Source of the DNA: Halomonas beimenensis
GTDB lineage: Bacteria; Pseudomonadota; Gammaproteobacteria; Pseudomonadales; Halomonadaceae
Assembly (NCBI RefSeq): GCF_002549795.1
Contig: NZ_CP021435.1
Location: 1,860,001 to 1,924,000 of the forward strand
Reading direction: 5' to 3'
DNA length: 64,000 nucleotides
The position numbers were made by a program, and so were the translations under genes. The notes below the pieces were generated by a model, which was given only the letters and a program-made list of their open reading frames with translations, had not been told where the DNA came from and made no database searches. Of the stretch, positions 25,628 to 35,278 are shown piece after piece. Every line of letters starts with the position of its first letter. Within the stretch, counting starts at the first letter, position 1.

Positions 25628-26560
25628 TCAGTCGAAAGGCAGGCCCAGCAGCGCCTTGACGTGAGCCTCCACGCCCCGGCCGAGGGCATCCGGGTCATAG
25701 CCGCCCTCCAGCACCGAGACCAGGCGGTTGTCGGCATAGAGGGCGGCGATCTCCATGGCCAGGTGGGTCACCCAGTGGAAGTCGGCGTCCTCCAGGCAGA
25801 GCTCGGCCAGGGGGTCCTCCCGGTGGGCATCGAAGCCCGCCGAGACCAGTACCAGCTCCGGCTTGAAGGCGTGCAGGGCGGGCAGCCAGTCGTCCTCGAT
25901 GGCGCGTCGGAAGCCGGGGCCGTCGGTGCCCGCGGCCAGCGGGGTGTTGACGACGTTGCGGGATTCGGTACGCAGGTAGCGCCAGGGGTAGAACGGATAC
26001 TGGAAGCTGGTGCACACCAGCACCTCGGGATCGTCCTTGAAGATGTCGATGGTGCCGTTGCACTGGTGGACGTCGAAGTCGAGGATGGCGATGCGTCGCG
26101 CACCGTACCGGGCCTTGGCATGGGCCGCGCCGACCGCCACGTTGTTGAAGAAGCAGAAGCCCATGGCATCGGTGGCCTCGGCGTGGTGTCCGGGAGGGCG
26201 TACCGCACAGAAGACGTTGTCGGCCTGGTGGCGGAACACCTGGTCGACGCCGCGCACCACGGCCCCGGCGGCATGGCGGGCCGCCAGCAGGCTGTCCGGG
26301 TTCATCAGGGTGTCGCCGTCGAGGGGCACGATGCCGTGATCGGGGAGGCATTTCTCCAGGGCCTGCAGGTGACGCCGGGGATGCACCCGGGCCAGCTGGT
26401 CATCGGTGGCCAGGGGGGCGTCGGCCTGCATCGTCTGCTGGAGGATGCCGGTGAGCATCAGTCGGGTACGGATGGCGTCGAGCCGCAACGGGCTCTCCGG
26501 ATGCTCCGGCCCCATATGGTGGCGTTGGCAGTCGGGGTGGGTCAGGTAGGCCGTGATCAT
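25628..26560 (-). CDS. Histone-deacetylase-family (class II, AcuC/HDAH-like) hydrolase
   Basis: A 310-residue zinc amidohydrolase of the HDAC superfamily. Catalytic His125-His126 are in RPPGHHAE, and the zinc ligands are Asp163 and His165 in DFDVHQCNGT and Asp244 in AGFDAHREDP. The usual HHGNGT is HQCNGT here, a local variation next to the metal site. Substrates could be acetyl-lysine proteins, acetylpolyamines or other amides. The start MITAYLTHPDC is preceded by GGAG, and earlier in-frame codons are unlikely. It is divergent from the Pat acetyltransferase gene 107 bases away. Confidence 0.88.
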   Translation of the reverse strand: MITAYLTHPDCQRHHMGPEHPESPLRLDAIRTRLMLTGILQQTMQADAPLATDDQLARVHPRRHLQALEKCLPDHGIVPLDGDTLMNPDSLLAARHAAGAVVRGVDQVFRHQADNVFCAVRPPGHHAEATDAMGFCFFNNVAVGAAHAKARYGARRIAILDFDVHQCNGTIDIFKDDPEVLVCTSFQYPFYPWRYLRTESRNVVNTPLAAGTDGPGFRRAIEDDWLPALHAFKPELVLVSAGFDAHREDPLAELCLEDADFHWVTHLAMEIAALYADNRLVSVLEGGYDPDALGRGVEAHVKALLGLPFD

Positions 26561-26638
26561 GGGGCTCTCCGAAAGGCGTTGTCTCACCCTAAGGTCGACG
26601 AGTCCTTGCAGGACAGTGTCAATAAGTCGTACACAGGG

Positions 26639-26654
26639 GGCTGTCGACACAGCC
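26639..26654. promoter_or_regulatory. Inverted repeat in the deacetylase-Pat intergenic region
   Basis: GGCTGT and ACAGCC flank CGAC immediately before the ribosome site of the Pat gene. It may be an operator or leader hairpin in this 107-base divergent promoter region. Confidence 0.3.
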
Positions 26655-26667
26655 ACGGAGTCGCCCG

Positions 26668-29415
26668 ATGAGCACCCGCTTCCTGCATCACTTCTTCGAG
26701 CCGCGCACCATCGCCGTGGTCGGCGCCTCGGAAAAGCCGCATTCCATGGGGGGGCTGGTGATCCGCAACCTGCGCGAAGGCGGCTTCCCCGGCGCCATCT
26801 GGGCGGTGAATCCCAAGGGCTACGAGCGCGTCCATGACGTGCCCTGCGTGTCCCGGGTGTCTCGCCTGCCCGAGGTGCCGGACCTGGCGGTGATCTGCAC
26901 CCCCGTGGCCAGGGTCCCCCGATTGATCGAGCAACTCGGCCGCTTCGGCGTGCGGGCCGCCCTGGTGCTGTCCGGCGGGGCCCATCTCGACGACGAGGGG
27001 GAGGCTCACGGGTCGATCCGCACCCGCATGCTGGCGGCGGCGCGGGAGTCCGGGATGCGGGTGCTGGGGCCGGAATGCATGGGGCTGATCGTGCCGGGAC
27101 GCCGGCTGAACGCCTCCTACGCCAGCCAGCCGGTGAAGAAGGGGCGGGTGGCGTACCTCGGCCAGTCGGGCATGCTGGGCAATGCCATGATCGACTGGGC
27201 CGCGGGGCGCGGCATCGGCTTCTCCCACCTGGTGACCCTGGGGGACAGCGTGGACGTGCTGCTGCCCGACCTGATCGACTACATCAACCAGTATGCGCCG
27301 ACCCAGGCGTTGCTGCTGCACCTGGAACGCATCCTGGATGCCCAGCATTTCATGACCGCCCTGCGCGAGGCGTCCCGCAACCGGCTGGTGCTGGCCATCA
27401 AGAGCGGACGGACCGCCGCCTCGGACATCTCGGGGCTGCCGCCCACGCCGGGCATCGCCAACCGCGACCAGGTCTTCGACGCGGCCTTCGCCCGGGCCGG
27501 GGTGGTGCGGGTCGACGATTCCGACGAGCTGTTCGATGCCCTGGAAACGCTGTCGCGGATGAGGCCGCTGAAGCGCGATCGCCTGGCGGTGGTGTCCAAC
27601 GGCCTGGGGCCCGCGATGCTGGCGATCGACAAGCTGATCAGTGCCGGCGGCCGGCTGGCCGAGTTCTCCGAGCCCACCCGGGAGGCGTTGCGTCGCGACG
27701 AGGTGGACGTCAGCAAGCCCGGCGAGAACCCTGTCGACCTGGGGGGCAATGCCACCCCCGAACGCTTCGTCGAGACCCTGGAGCTGGTCGCCGCCGATCC
27801 CGGCGTGGATGCGGTGCTGGTGGTCCATGCCCCGACCCGGCTGGCGCCCTCCCGGGACACCGCCGAGGCCCTGATCGCGGCCCGCAAGCGCTTCCGCCGC
27901 AACCTGCTGACCAGCTGGATGGGCCTCGAGGAGGCCCTCTCGGCCCGACACGCCTGCAACGAGGCGGGTATCCCCACCTATATCTCGCCGGAGAAGGCGG
28001 TCAAGGCCTTCATGCACATGGTCGACTACCAGCGGGTCCAGGCCTTGCTCCAGGAGACTCCGCCGAGCCTGCCCTTCGCCACGACCCGGGAGAGTCGCGC
28101 GGCCTGTCGCGCCCTGATCGAGGAGGTCCGGGGGGAGGGCCGCGAGTGCCTGCTCCATTCCGAGGCGGCCCGGGTCCTCGAGGCCTACGGCATCCCGGTG
28201 GCGCCGAGCCGCTACGTGACCAGCCCCGAGGCGGCGGCCGAGGCCGCCCGGGAATGGCGCGCGCCGCTGGCGCTGAAGGTGGTCCACGACGGCAACTGCC
28301 GGCCTTTCCGCTATCGCCAGCATCCGCACAAGCTGTCCTCGGGCTTGCTCCAGGACCTCGATGGGCCCGAGCAGGTCGCCGAGGGCGTCATCCGCCTCGG
28401 CGACAAGGTGGCCGAGAAGTTCCCCGAGTTCACCGTGCGCGAGTACTGCCTGCAGCCCATGCAGCGTGGCAAGCATTCCATGCAGCTGTGTGCCGGCATC
28501 ACCCGGGATCCGGTGTTCGGCCCGGTGATCGTCTTCGGTATCGGCGGCTACAAGGTCAACATCCTCGCCGATCGCCAGGTGGCCCTGCCGCCGCTGAACA
28601 TGAGGCTGGCGGCGGACCTCGTGGACCGGACCCATGCCGCCCGCCTGATCCGCGAGCACTCGCGAGACCCGGAACGCGACCTGGCCCGCATCGGCGAGCT
28701 GCTGGTGACGCTCTCGCAGATGGCCACCGATCTCACCGCCTTGCGGGGGCTGGAACTCAACCCGCTGCTGCTCAACCGTGACGGGATGCTGGCCGTGGAC
28801 TTCGCCCTGGACCTGGGGACGCCGGCGCGCTTCGCGATCATGCCCTACCCGGAGGAGCTGCGGGAGTGGGTGACCCTCAAGAATGGCTGGGAGGTGGAGG
28901 TCCGGCCGATCCGCGCCGAGGACGCGCCCTTGCTCACCGGCTTCCACGAGCGCTTGTCCGAGGAGAGCATCCGCTTTCGCTACTTCCATCACAAGGCGGA
29001 TCTGACCCAGCGCGACCTGGCCCTGCTCTCCCACATCAACTACGACCGCCAGATGGCCTTCATCGCCGAGCATCCGCTCGAGGACGGGCGCAAGGAGATG
29101 CTCGGCGTGGTACGGGTATGGAACGACCCGGACAACATCCGCACCGAGTTCTCGATCATCGTCCGAGACGACCTCCAGGGGCTGGGGATCGGCAGCCTGC
29201 TGATGAACAAGATGATCCGCTACTGCAAGAGCGTGGGCACCCTGGAGATGATCGGCAAGATCATGGTGGACAACCACCCGATGCGGGCGCTGATGAAGCA
29301 TCTGGGGTTCACCCAGCGCTTCAACATGGAGGAGCAGGTGGTCGATGCGGTGCTCCGGCTCAACGAGCCGGAGAGCGAGTGGCAGCGGCACCGCCTGGAG
29401 AGCCTGGCGGACTGA
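26668..29415 (+). CDS. pat: Pat/YfiQ-type protein lysine acetyltransferase
   Basis: A 915-residue fusion with an acyl-CoA synthetase (ADP-forming)-like body and a C-terminal GNAT domain. A CoA-binding Rossmann part (residues about 5-140, IAVVGASEKPHSMG), succinyl-CoA-ligase-like parts (about 150-460), an ATP-grasp part (about 485-700) and the GNAT domain (about 735-905, with FRYFHHKADL and DDLQGLGIGSLLMNKM acetyl-CoA loop) follow in order. It acetylates lysines of central metabolic enzymes such as Acs and PrpE. The synthetase body is normally inactive and regulatory in this family. It is monocistronic and divergent from the deacetylase. Confidence 0.92.
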   Translation: MSTRFLHHFFEPRTIAVVGASEKPHSMGGLVIRNLREGGFPGAIWAVNPKGYERVHDVPCVSRVSRLPEVPDLAVICTPVARVPRLIEQLGRFGVRAALVLSGGAHLDDEGEAHGSIRTRMLAAARESGMRVLGPECMGLIVPGRRLNASYASQPVKKGRVAYLGQSGMLGNAMIDWAAGRGIGFSHLVTLGDSVDVLLPDLIDYINQYAPTQALLLHLERILDAQHFMTALREASRNRLVLAIKSGRTAASDISGLPPTPGIANRDQVFDAAFARAGVVRVDDSDELFDALETLSRMRPLKRDRLAVVSNGLGPAMLAIDKLISAGGRLAEFSEPTREALRRDEVDVSKPGENPVDLGGNATPERFVETLELVAADPGVDAVLVVHAPTRLAPSRDTAEALIAARKRFRRNLLTSWMGLEEALSARHACNEAGIPTYISPEKAVKAFMHMVDYQRVQALLQETPPSLPFATTRESRAACRALIEEVRGEGRECLLHSEAARVLEAYGIPVAPSRYVTSPEAAAEAAREWRAPLALKVVHDGNCRPFRYRQHPHKLSSGLLQDLDGPEQVAEGVIRLGDKVAEKFPEFTVREYCLQPMQRGKHSMQLCAGITRDPVFGPVIVFGIGGYKVNILADRQVALPPLNMRLAADLVDRTHAARLIREHSRDPERDLARIGELLVTLSQMATDLTALRGLELNPLLLNRDGMLAVDFALDLGTPARFAIMPYPEELREWVTLKNGWEVEVRPIRAEDAPLLTGFHERLSEESIRFRYFHHKADLTQRDLALLSHINYDRQMAFIAEHPLEDGRKEMLGVVRVWNDPDNIRTEFSIIVRDDLQGLGIGSLLMNKMIRYCKSVGTLEMIGKIMVDNHPMRALMKHLGFTQRFNMEEQVVDAVLRLNEPESEWQRHRLESLAD

Positions 29416-29505
29416 CCGCTCCCCGATTCCCGACGGCGCTCGGGCGTCCGGCCGCCGGCGGCGACAAGACGCCCTTGGCTCGCGCCATCGATCGGCGAGC
29501 GGGCC

Positions 29506-30147
29506 TCAGGGGGCCAGGCGAAAGCGCTGCCAGTGGTCGTCGCGCCGCTCGTAGCGGATCCGGTCATGGAGTCGGCTCGGCTGGCCCTGCCAGAACTCGA
29601 CCATCTCCGGGACGACCCGATAGCCGCCCCAGTGGATGGGGCGGGGAATCTCCTGGCCCTCGTAGGCCTGCTCGAACCGGGCCTCTCGCTCTTCCAGCCA
29701 GTTGCGGTCGGGGATCACCACGCTCTGGGTGGCCACCCAGGCGCCCAGCTGACTGGCACGTGGCCGGCTGGCGAAGTAGGCGTCGGACTCCGCGGCGCTG
29801 ACCTGTTCCACCGTGCCCTCGACGCGTACCTGGCGGGAGAGCGAGGGCCACCAGAAGACCAGGGCGGCCTGAGGCACATTGGCCAGCTCGCTGCCCTTGT
29901 GGCTGTGGTAGTTGCTGTAGAAGATCAGGCCCCGCTCGTCGCTGCCCTTGAGCAGCACCACGCGGGCATGGGGCAGCCCCTGGCTGTCCACGGTGGCCAG
30001 GGTCATGGTGTTGCCGTCCTCCCCTTCGCTGTCCAGCGCCAGGGCCAGCCAGTCGTCGAACAGGGGCATGGGCCGGTCGGGCAAGCGGGATTCCTCCAGG
30101 CGCCCGCCCTCGTAGTCGCGACGGATGTCGGCGATGTTGCGTGTCAT
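29506..30147 (-). CDS. pdxH: Pyridoxamine 5'-phosphate oxidase
   Basis: A 213-residue FMN-dependent oxidase that makes pyridoxal 5'-phosphate from PNP or PMP. Marks are MTLATVDSQGLPHARVVLLKG and FYSNYHSHKGSELANVPQAALVFWW (FMN site, seen in pieces), RQVRVEGTVEQVSA and the C-terminal IHWGGYRVVPEMVEFWQGQPSRLHDRIRY substrate site. It ends exactly in the expected RLAP. It stands alone in its strand block. PLP is the cofactor of EctB, encoded further along. Confidence 0.95.
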   Translation of the reverse strand: MTRNIADIRRDYEGGRLEESRLPDRPMPLFDDWLALALDSEGEDGNTMTLATVDSQGLPHARVVLLKGSDERGLIFYSNYHSHKGSELANVPQAALVFWWPSLSRQVRVEGTVEQVSAAESDAYFASRPRASQLGAWVATQSVVIPDRNWLEEREARFEQAYEGQEIPRPIHWGGYRVVPEMVEFWQGQPSRLHDRIRYERRDDHWQRFRLAP

Positions 30148-30243
30148 GGCGTTCTCCTCGAATGGTCTGTCATGGTCGTCGGTTGTCGATGTGAGCTCAA
30201 CCGGCGTGTCGGGTCGTCCAGGGGAAAGGGCGCTTCCCTAAGC

Positions 30244-30591
30244 TTACGGCATCCAGCCGAGCTGGATCATCGCCATGTAGGTCGCGGTGCCGCCGAGGAT
30301 CGAGACCAGGGCATGGCGCCGCCAGAGGTGCAGTCCCACCACCAGGGCCGAGGCGATGACCAGGGGCCAGCCCTGGGGACCGGCGTTCAGCCGGCCCTCG
30401 ATCAGCGGGCGGAAGTCGCGGAGGGCATAGATCACCAGGATCAGCATCACCGCGGGCGGCAGGTAGCGGCCCAGGTGGAGGATCAGGGGATGCTCGGCCT
30501 GGCGCGCCAGGGCCACGAAGGGCAGCACCCGGGCGGCGAAGGTCGCCAGGGCGCAGACCGCGATGAAGGTCAGCAGCGCAGTGAGGGTCAT
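30244..30591 (-). CDS. azlD: AzlD-family branched-chain amino acid export subunit
   Basis: A small four-helix membrane protein of 115 residues. It forms with AzlC a two-component exporter of branched-chain amino acids in this family. The start RAVLPF-like ARVLPFVALARQ and the YLPPAVMLILVIYAL segment are typical. The start codon overlaps the azlC stop by 4 bases, showing a coupled azlC-azlD pair. Confidence 0.88.
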   Translation of the reverse strand: MTLTALLTFIAVCALATFAARVLPFVALARQAEHPLILHLGRYLPPAVMLILVIYALRDFRPLIEGRLNAGPQGWPLVIASALVVGLHLWRRHALVSILGGTATYMAMIQLGWMP

Positions 30592-31286
30592 GCCGAGGTC
30601 TCCGTCCGGGGGGTGGTGGACCAGCGGTAATGGGCGAGCAGGATCAGGCTTGCCGAGCCGATGGCCCCCAGCAGCAGGTGGCGCTCGGGCAGAAGGAGCA
30701 GGGCGCCCAGGCCGCAGATCAGGGCGATGCCGAAGGGCAGGCCGCGACGCAGGCGGCGAGCCTGTTCCAGGGTGAGCACGATGAACAGCGCGGTCAGGAC
30801 GAACTCGATGCCCCGGCTGTCGAACGTCAGGGCCGCCCCGGCCAGCGCCCCGGCCAGGGACCCCAGCACCCACCAGCCCTGGTTGAGCAGGCTGATGCGG
30901 AAGGCCTGGGCGGGATCCGCGGTGTGTCGGGGCTGGCTGGTGAGCAGCGAATAGGTCTCGTCGGTGAGGGCGAAGATCAGGTAGGGCTTGCGCCAGCCGG
31001 CCCCCTCGAAGCGGCCCAGCAGCGAGAGCCCATAGAAGAGGTGGCGGGAATTGAGCATCAGGGTCGCCACGGCGACCTCGGTCAGGCCGGCCCCGGCGCC
31101 CACCCCGGCCAGCGCCAGGAACTGGCCGGCGCCGGCATAGATCGTCAGCGACATCAGCGCCGCCCCCCAGACCGGGACCCCGACCTCGCCCGCCAGGATG
31201 CCGAAGGCGGCGCCCAGGGGCAGGTAGCCGAACATCACCGGCAGGGTCGCGACCAGGGCCTCGTGCCAGGCCCGGCGGCTGTTCAT
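30588..31286 (-). CDS. azlC: AzlC-family branched-chain amino acid permease
   Basis: A 232-residue inner-membrane protein with about six to seven helices. Family blocks are PLGAAFGILAGEVGVP, YAGAGQFLALA and LNSRHLFYGLSLL, then ALTDETYSLL. With AzlD it exports leucine, isoleucine or valine. The ATG at 31286 is fixed by AGGAGG 6-7 bases upstream, and a longer upstream extension lacks a ribosome site. The azlCD pair is preceded on the same strand by the DUF2069-wrbA block. Confidence 0.9.
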   Translation of the reverse strand: MNSRRAWHEALVATLPVMFGYLPLGAAFGILAGEVGVPVWGAALMSLTIYAGAGQFLALAGVGAGAGLTEVAVATLMLNSRHLFYGLSLLGRFEGAGWRKPYLIFALTDETYSLLTSQPRHTADPAQAFRISLLNQGWWVLGSLAGALAGAALTFDSRGIEFVLTALFIVLTLEQARRLRRGLPFGIALICGLGALLLLPERHLLLGAIGSASLILLAHYRWSTTPRTETSA

Positions 31287-31404
31287 CGGCAACCTCCTTG
31301 TGATCCGATGGGCGAAATCACCAGCAGCCCCCGAGTATAAGGAAATGTCAGCGTGGTTGTCCCGCCTCCTGCGGTGGAATCCCCCGACTGGGCGGGACCG
31401 GCTC

Positions 31405-32784
<1,380 letters not shown>

Positions 32785-32880
32785 GGGGCGAGAATCCTTG
32801 TGTCGCGCGAATGAACGCGGCTTATTGTAGGCCGCGAGCGAAGAGCGCCACAACCGCGGCCCCGGGCGCCCGACAGGGGC

Positions 32881-33342
32881 TCAGTCGCTGCGCCGATGGC
32901 GGGGCAGGGCGCGCTCGATGGCCCCGAGCACCGACATGATGACCAGGGCCAGGCCCGTGACCATGGCGGCGAGCGGGTAGTTGCTGACGCCCGCGGCGAT
33001 GCCGATGGCCCCGGCGAGCCAGATGGAGGCCCCGGTGGTGATGCCATGGACGCTGGTGCCGCTGCGGATGATGCTCCCGGCGCCCAGGAAGCCGATGCCG
33101 CCGATCACCCCTTCGACGATGCGGGTGGGATCGATGCGCGCGGAGGGATCGCCCTCGGCGGTGGCGTAGAGGATCTCCAGGCCCACGATCAGGAAGGCCG
33201 CGGCCCCCAGGGCGACCAGCATGTGCGAGCGCAGCCCGGCGGGCTTGCCGCGGAGTTCTCGCTCCAGGCCCAGGATCAGGGCGAGGCCGGCGGCCGCCCC
33301 CAGGCGGGTGAACATGTCCAGCAGCGAGATCTCGGCGTCCAT
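32881..33342 (-). CDS. MgtC/SapB-family membrane protein
   Basis: A 153-residue inner-membrane protein with four helices. Family motifs are GLERELRGKPAGLRSHMLVALGAA (in parts), RIVEGVIGGIGFLGAGSI and GASIWLAGAIGIAAG. It lacks the C-terminal ACT-like domain of Salmonella MgtC, as in the short SapB group. MgtC relatives modulate Mg2+ homeostasis and F1Fo-ATPase, but the short group is poorly defined. A TATAAT promoter lies about 75 bases upstream. Confidence 0.85.
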   Translation of the reverse strand: MDAEISLLDMFTRLGAAAGLALILGLERELRGKPAGLRSHMLVALGAAAFLIVGLEILYATAEGDPSARIDPTRIVEGVIGGIGFLGAGSIIRSGTSVHGITTGASIWLAGAIGIAAGVSNYPLAAMVTGLALVIMSVLGAIERALPRHRRSD

Positions 33343-33417
33343 GGGCCCCTCCGTTCCCGATCCGAAGCGCTCTCCCAGTGTGACAGAGCCGGAAGACGGC
33401 GACAGCGGGTCGGATAA

Positions 33418-33423
33418 ATTATA
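33418..33423 (-). promoter_or_regulatory. -10 box upstream of the mgtC-like gene
   Basis: A perfect minus-strand TATAAT in an AT-rich island (about 33413-33430) that stands out from the GC-rich surroundings. I cannot find a convincing -35 box at 16-18 bases. Confidence 0.4.
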
Positions 33424-33467
33424 CCGTTATCACTCTGATCACCACTCGTATCGGCCTGACCCGGAAA

Positions 33468-33887
33468 CTAGTCCAGTCGGCGGTACGTCCAGGCGTTTCG
33501 CCCATCCGCCAGGGTCACTCGCACCCGTTCATAACGGATCCCCAGGCGTTCGTAGCGGTCGAGCCGGGTCAGTTCCCCGGCATCGACGCGCAGCAGCAGG
33601 CCCTCGACGCGTCCGTCGGGATCCGGCTCGAGGTCGAGCTCCTCGCGACGATAGCCGGGGAGCACCGCCTCCTCGGGATCCCCGGTGCGGCCGTAGACCA
33701 GCCAGCGCACTGGCGCGTGACGCAGGGTTCCGTAGACGAAGAGGGCGTGCGACCCCGGGGCCACCGGGGCGAGATGCTCGGGCCGATCGTAGGTCCAGGG
33801 ACTGAGCAGCACCAGCCATAGCCAGGCGCCCACCGCGAGGGGGGTGGCCGCCAGCGGCAGGGCGATCATCAGGCGAGCCGAGGGCAT
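33468..33887 (-). CDS. Gamma-glutamylcyclotransferase-like (AIG2) protein with N-terminal anchor
   Basis: A 139-residue protein. An N-terminal transmembrane segment (about residues 6-28) precedes an AIG2/GGCT domain beginning LFVYGTLRHAPVRW, the substrate-binding YGTLR motif. A glutamate after DAGELTRLDRYER resembles the acid position in the family. It may process gamma-glutamyl compounds or be a lipid- or membrane-attached relative. The ATG at 33887 is supported by GGAGG at 6 bases. The membrane anchor is unusual for the family. Confidence 0.75.
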   Translation of the reverse strand: MPSARLMIALPLAATPLAVGAWLWLVLLSPWTYDRPEHLAPVAPGSHALFVYGTLRHAPVRWLVYGRTGDPEEAVLPGYRREELDLEPDPDGRVEGLLLRVDAGELTRLDRYERLGIRYERVRVTLADGRNAWTYRRLD

Positions 33888-34006
33888 GACGGCCTCCGTG
33901 CAGGGGGAAAAGGCCCATGCTGCCATGGTCCGTCGCCGGACTTAAGGCCGCCATCGTGCTTTGCTAGGATGGGAGATCCCGCCCCACCGGTCAGGAGGCA
34001 CACGCC

Positions 34007-34597
34007 ATGACGACCCCTCACGACGATGCGGATTTCCGGGCCCTGATGGGCGATGTGAGGCCCTTGACCCGTGGCCATGACCGGGCCCATCCCGGCCGCC
34101 GGCGGCAGGGCCCCAGCGAGGCCCAGCTCGCCCGGCGCGAGAGTGCCGCCGGCGGCGGCGAGGCCGACGACATCCTCTCGGACGACTTCGTCGACCTGGT
34201 GCCGCCCTTCGATCCCCTGGACTTCCGCCGTGACGGCATCCAGCAGGGGGTGGTGGATCGCCTGCGGCACGGCGGCTACCCGGTCCAGGCCAGCCTGCAC
34301 CTGCTGCGCCGTCCGCTGGAGGAGTGTCGGCGCTCCCTGCCGGTCTTCCTGCGCGACGCCGTGGAGCACGACCTGCGCTCGGTGCTGATCGTCCATGGCC
34401 GCGGCCGCGAGATCGACAGCCCCCCGAACGTCCTGCGCTCCTACCTGGCCAAGTGGCTGGCCGCCTTCGACGAGGTCCAGGCCTTCGTGTCGGCGAGCCA
34501 GGCCGACGGCGGCCTCGGCGCCACCTGGGTCATGTTGCGCAAGAGCGAGCGGGCGCGGGCGGCGAACCGGGAGCGACAGCAGAAGCGCCGCGGCTGA
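34007..34597 (+). CDS. smrA: Smr-domain endonuclease-like protein
   Basis: A 196-residue protein. An unstructured basic and acidic N-terminal half is followed by an Smr domain (about residues 98-185), with LHLLRRPLEECR and the VLIVHGRGRE motif that define SmrA/SmrB (MutS2-related) proteins. E. coli SmrB cleaves mRNA at collided ribosomes. The LDLHG-like motif is degenerate here (SLHLLRR), so the catalytic mechanism may differ and SmrA is more likely than SmrB. It is a single-gene unit followed by a strong bidirectional terminator. Confidence 0.85.
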   Translation: MTTPHDDADFRALMGDVRPLTRGHDRAHPGRRRQGPSEAQLARRESAAGGGEADDILSDDFVDLVPPFDPLDFRRDGIQQGVVDRLRHGGYPVQASLHLLRRPLEECRRSLPVFLRDAVEHDLRSVLIVHGRGREIDSPPNVLRSYLAKWLAAFDEVQAFVSASQADGGLGATWVMLRKSERARAANRERQQKRRG

Positions 34598-34700
34598 ATG
34601 CCGGACTCGCGGGGTCGATCGGGCGGGTTTCGCGCGCGGCGACACGCCGGGTGGCTCAGCCCCCGACCCGGGCTGCCCCACATGGACTCGGGTGACAAGA

Positions 34701-34737
34701 AACGACGACGCCGGCCTCGAGGGCCGGCGTCGTCGTT
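34701..34737. terminator. Bidirectional terminator between smrA and DUF934
   Basis: A perfect 16-bp stem AACGACGACGCCGGCC / GGCCGGCGTCGTCGTT with a TCGAG loop between convergent genes. The minus-strand exit is followed by TCTTGTC. Confidence 0.85.
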
Positions 34738-34750
34738 CCGCCGCCGTTGA

Positions 34751-35278
34751 TCAGGCGGCGGCGGTCTTGTGCGCCTCGCGCAGGCGGCGGCGGAAGAGGG
34801 GCTCCGGGTCGTCCGTGCCGGGCTGGTAGCTGCGGCTGAAGGTATCCAGCGCCTGGAGGGCATCCTCGACGAGCTGGTCCTCGCGCAGCAGGAAGGCGTC
34901 GAAGCCGCAGCGGGACATGTAGAACAGCTGGTCGATGAGGACATCGCCCACGGCGCGGATCTGGCCCCGGTACCCGTGACGCTCGCGCAGCAGGCGCGCG
35001 ATGCTGTAGCCGCGGCCATCGGTGAACTTGGGGAAGTCGATGGCCACCAGAGGGGCGGCCTCGAGCTCCCGGGCCAGTTCGGCGGTCATCTCGGTATCGC
35101 TCGGCAGCCAGGGGGCGAGGTCCTCGCCCTTGGACGAGGCCTGCCAGTCGGCGAGCGGGATGATGGCCGGCCGGCCCTCGGGGCGCTGCTCGGCCGCCTC
35201 GCAGAGGGCCCAGGCGTCGGTGACGACGCGACGGTCGGCGATCAGGGGACGCTGGCTGGTCGGCTCAGGCATAGACAC
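34751..35278 (-). CDS. DUF934 protein, sulfite reductase partner
   Basis: A 175-residue protein of DUF934, found next to CysI-like sulfite reductases across proteobacteria. Family blocks are VAIDFPKFTDGRGYSIARLL and GYRGQIRAVGDVLIDQLFYM with CGFDAFLL. Its role is unproven, though association with a one-subunit reductase suggests it helps electron delivery or assembly. The start (MSM at 35278 or 35272) overlaps cysI by 14 or 8 bases, so the pair is coupled. Confidence 0.87.
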   Translation of the reverse strand: MSMPEPTSQRPLIADRRVVTDAWALCEAAEQRPEGRPAIIPLADWQASSKGEDLAPWLPSDTEMTAELARELEAAPLVAIDFPKFTDGRGYSIARLLRERHGYRGQIRAVGDVLIDQLFYMSRCGFDAFLLREDQLVEDALQALDTFSRSYQPGTDDPEPLFRRRLREAHKTAAA

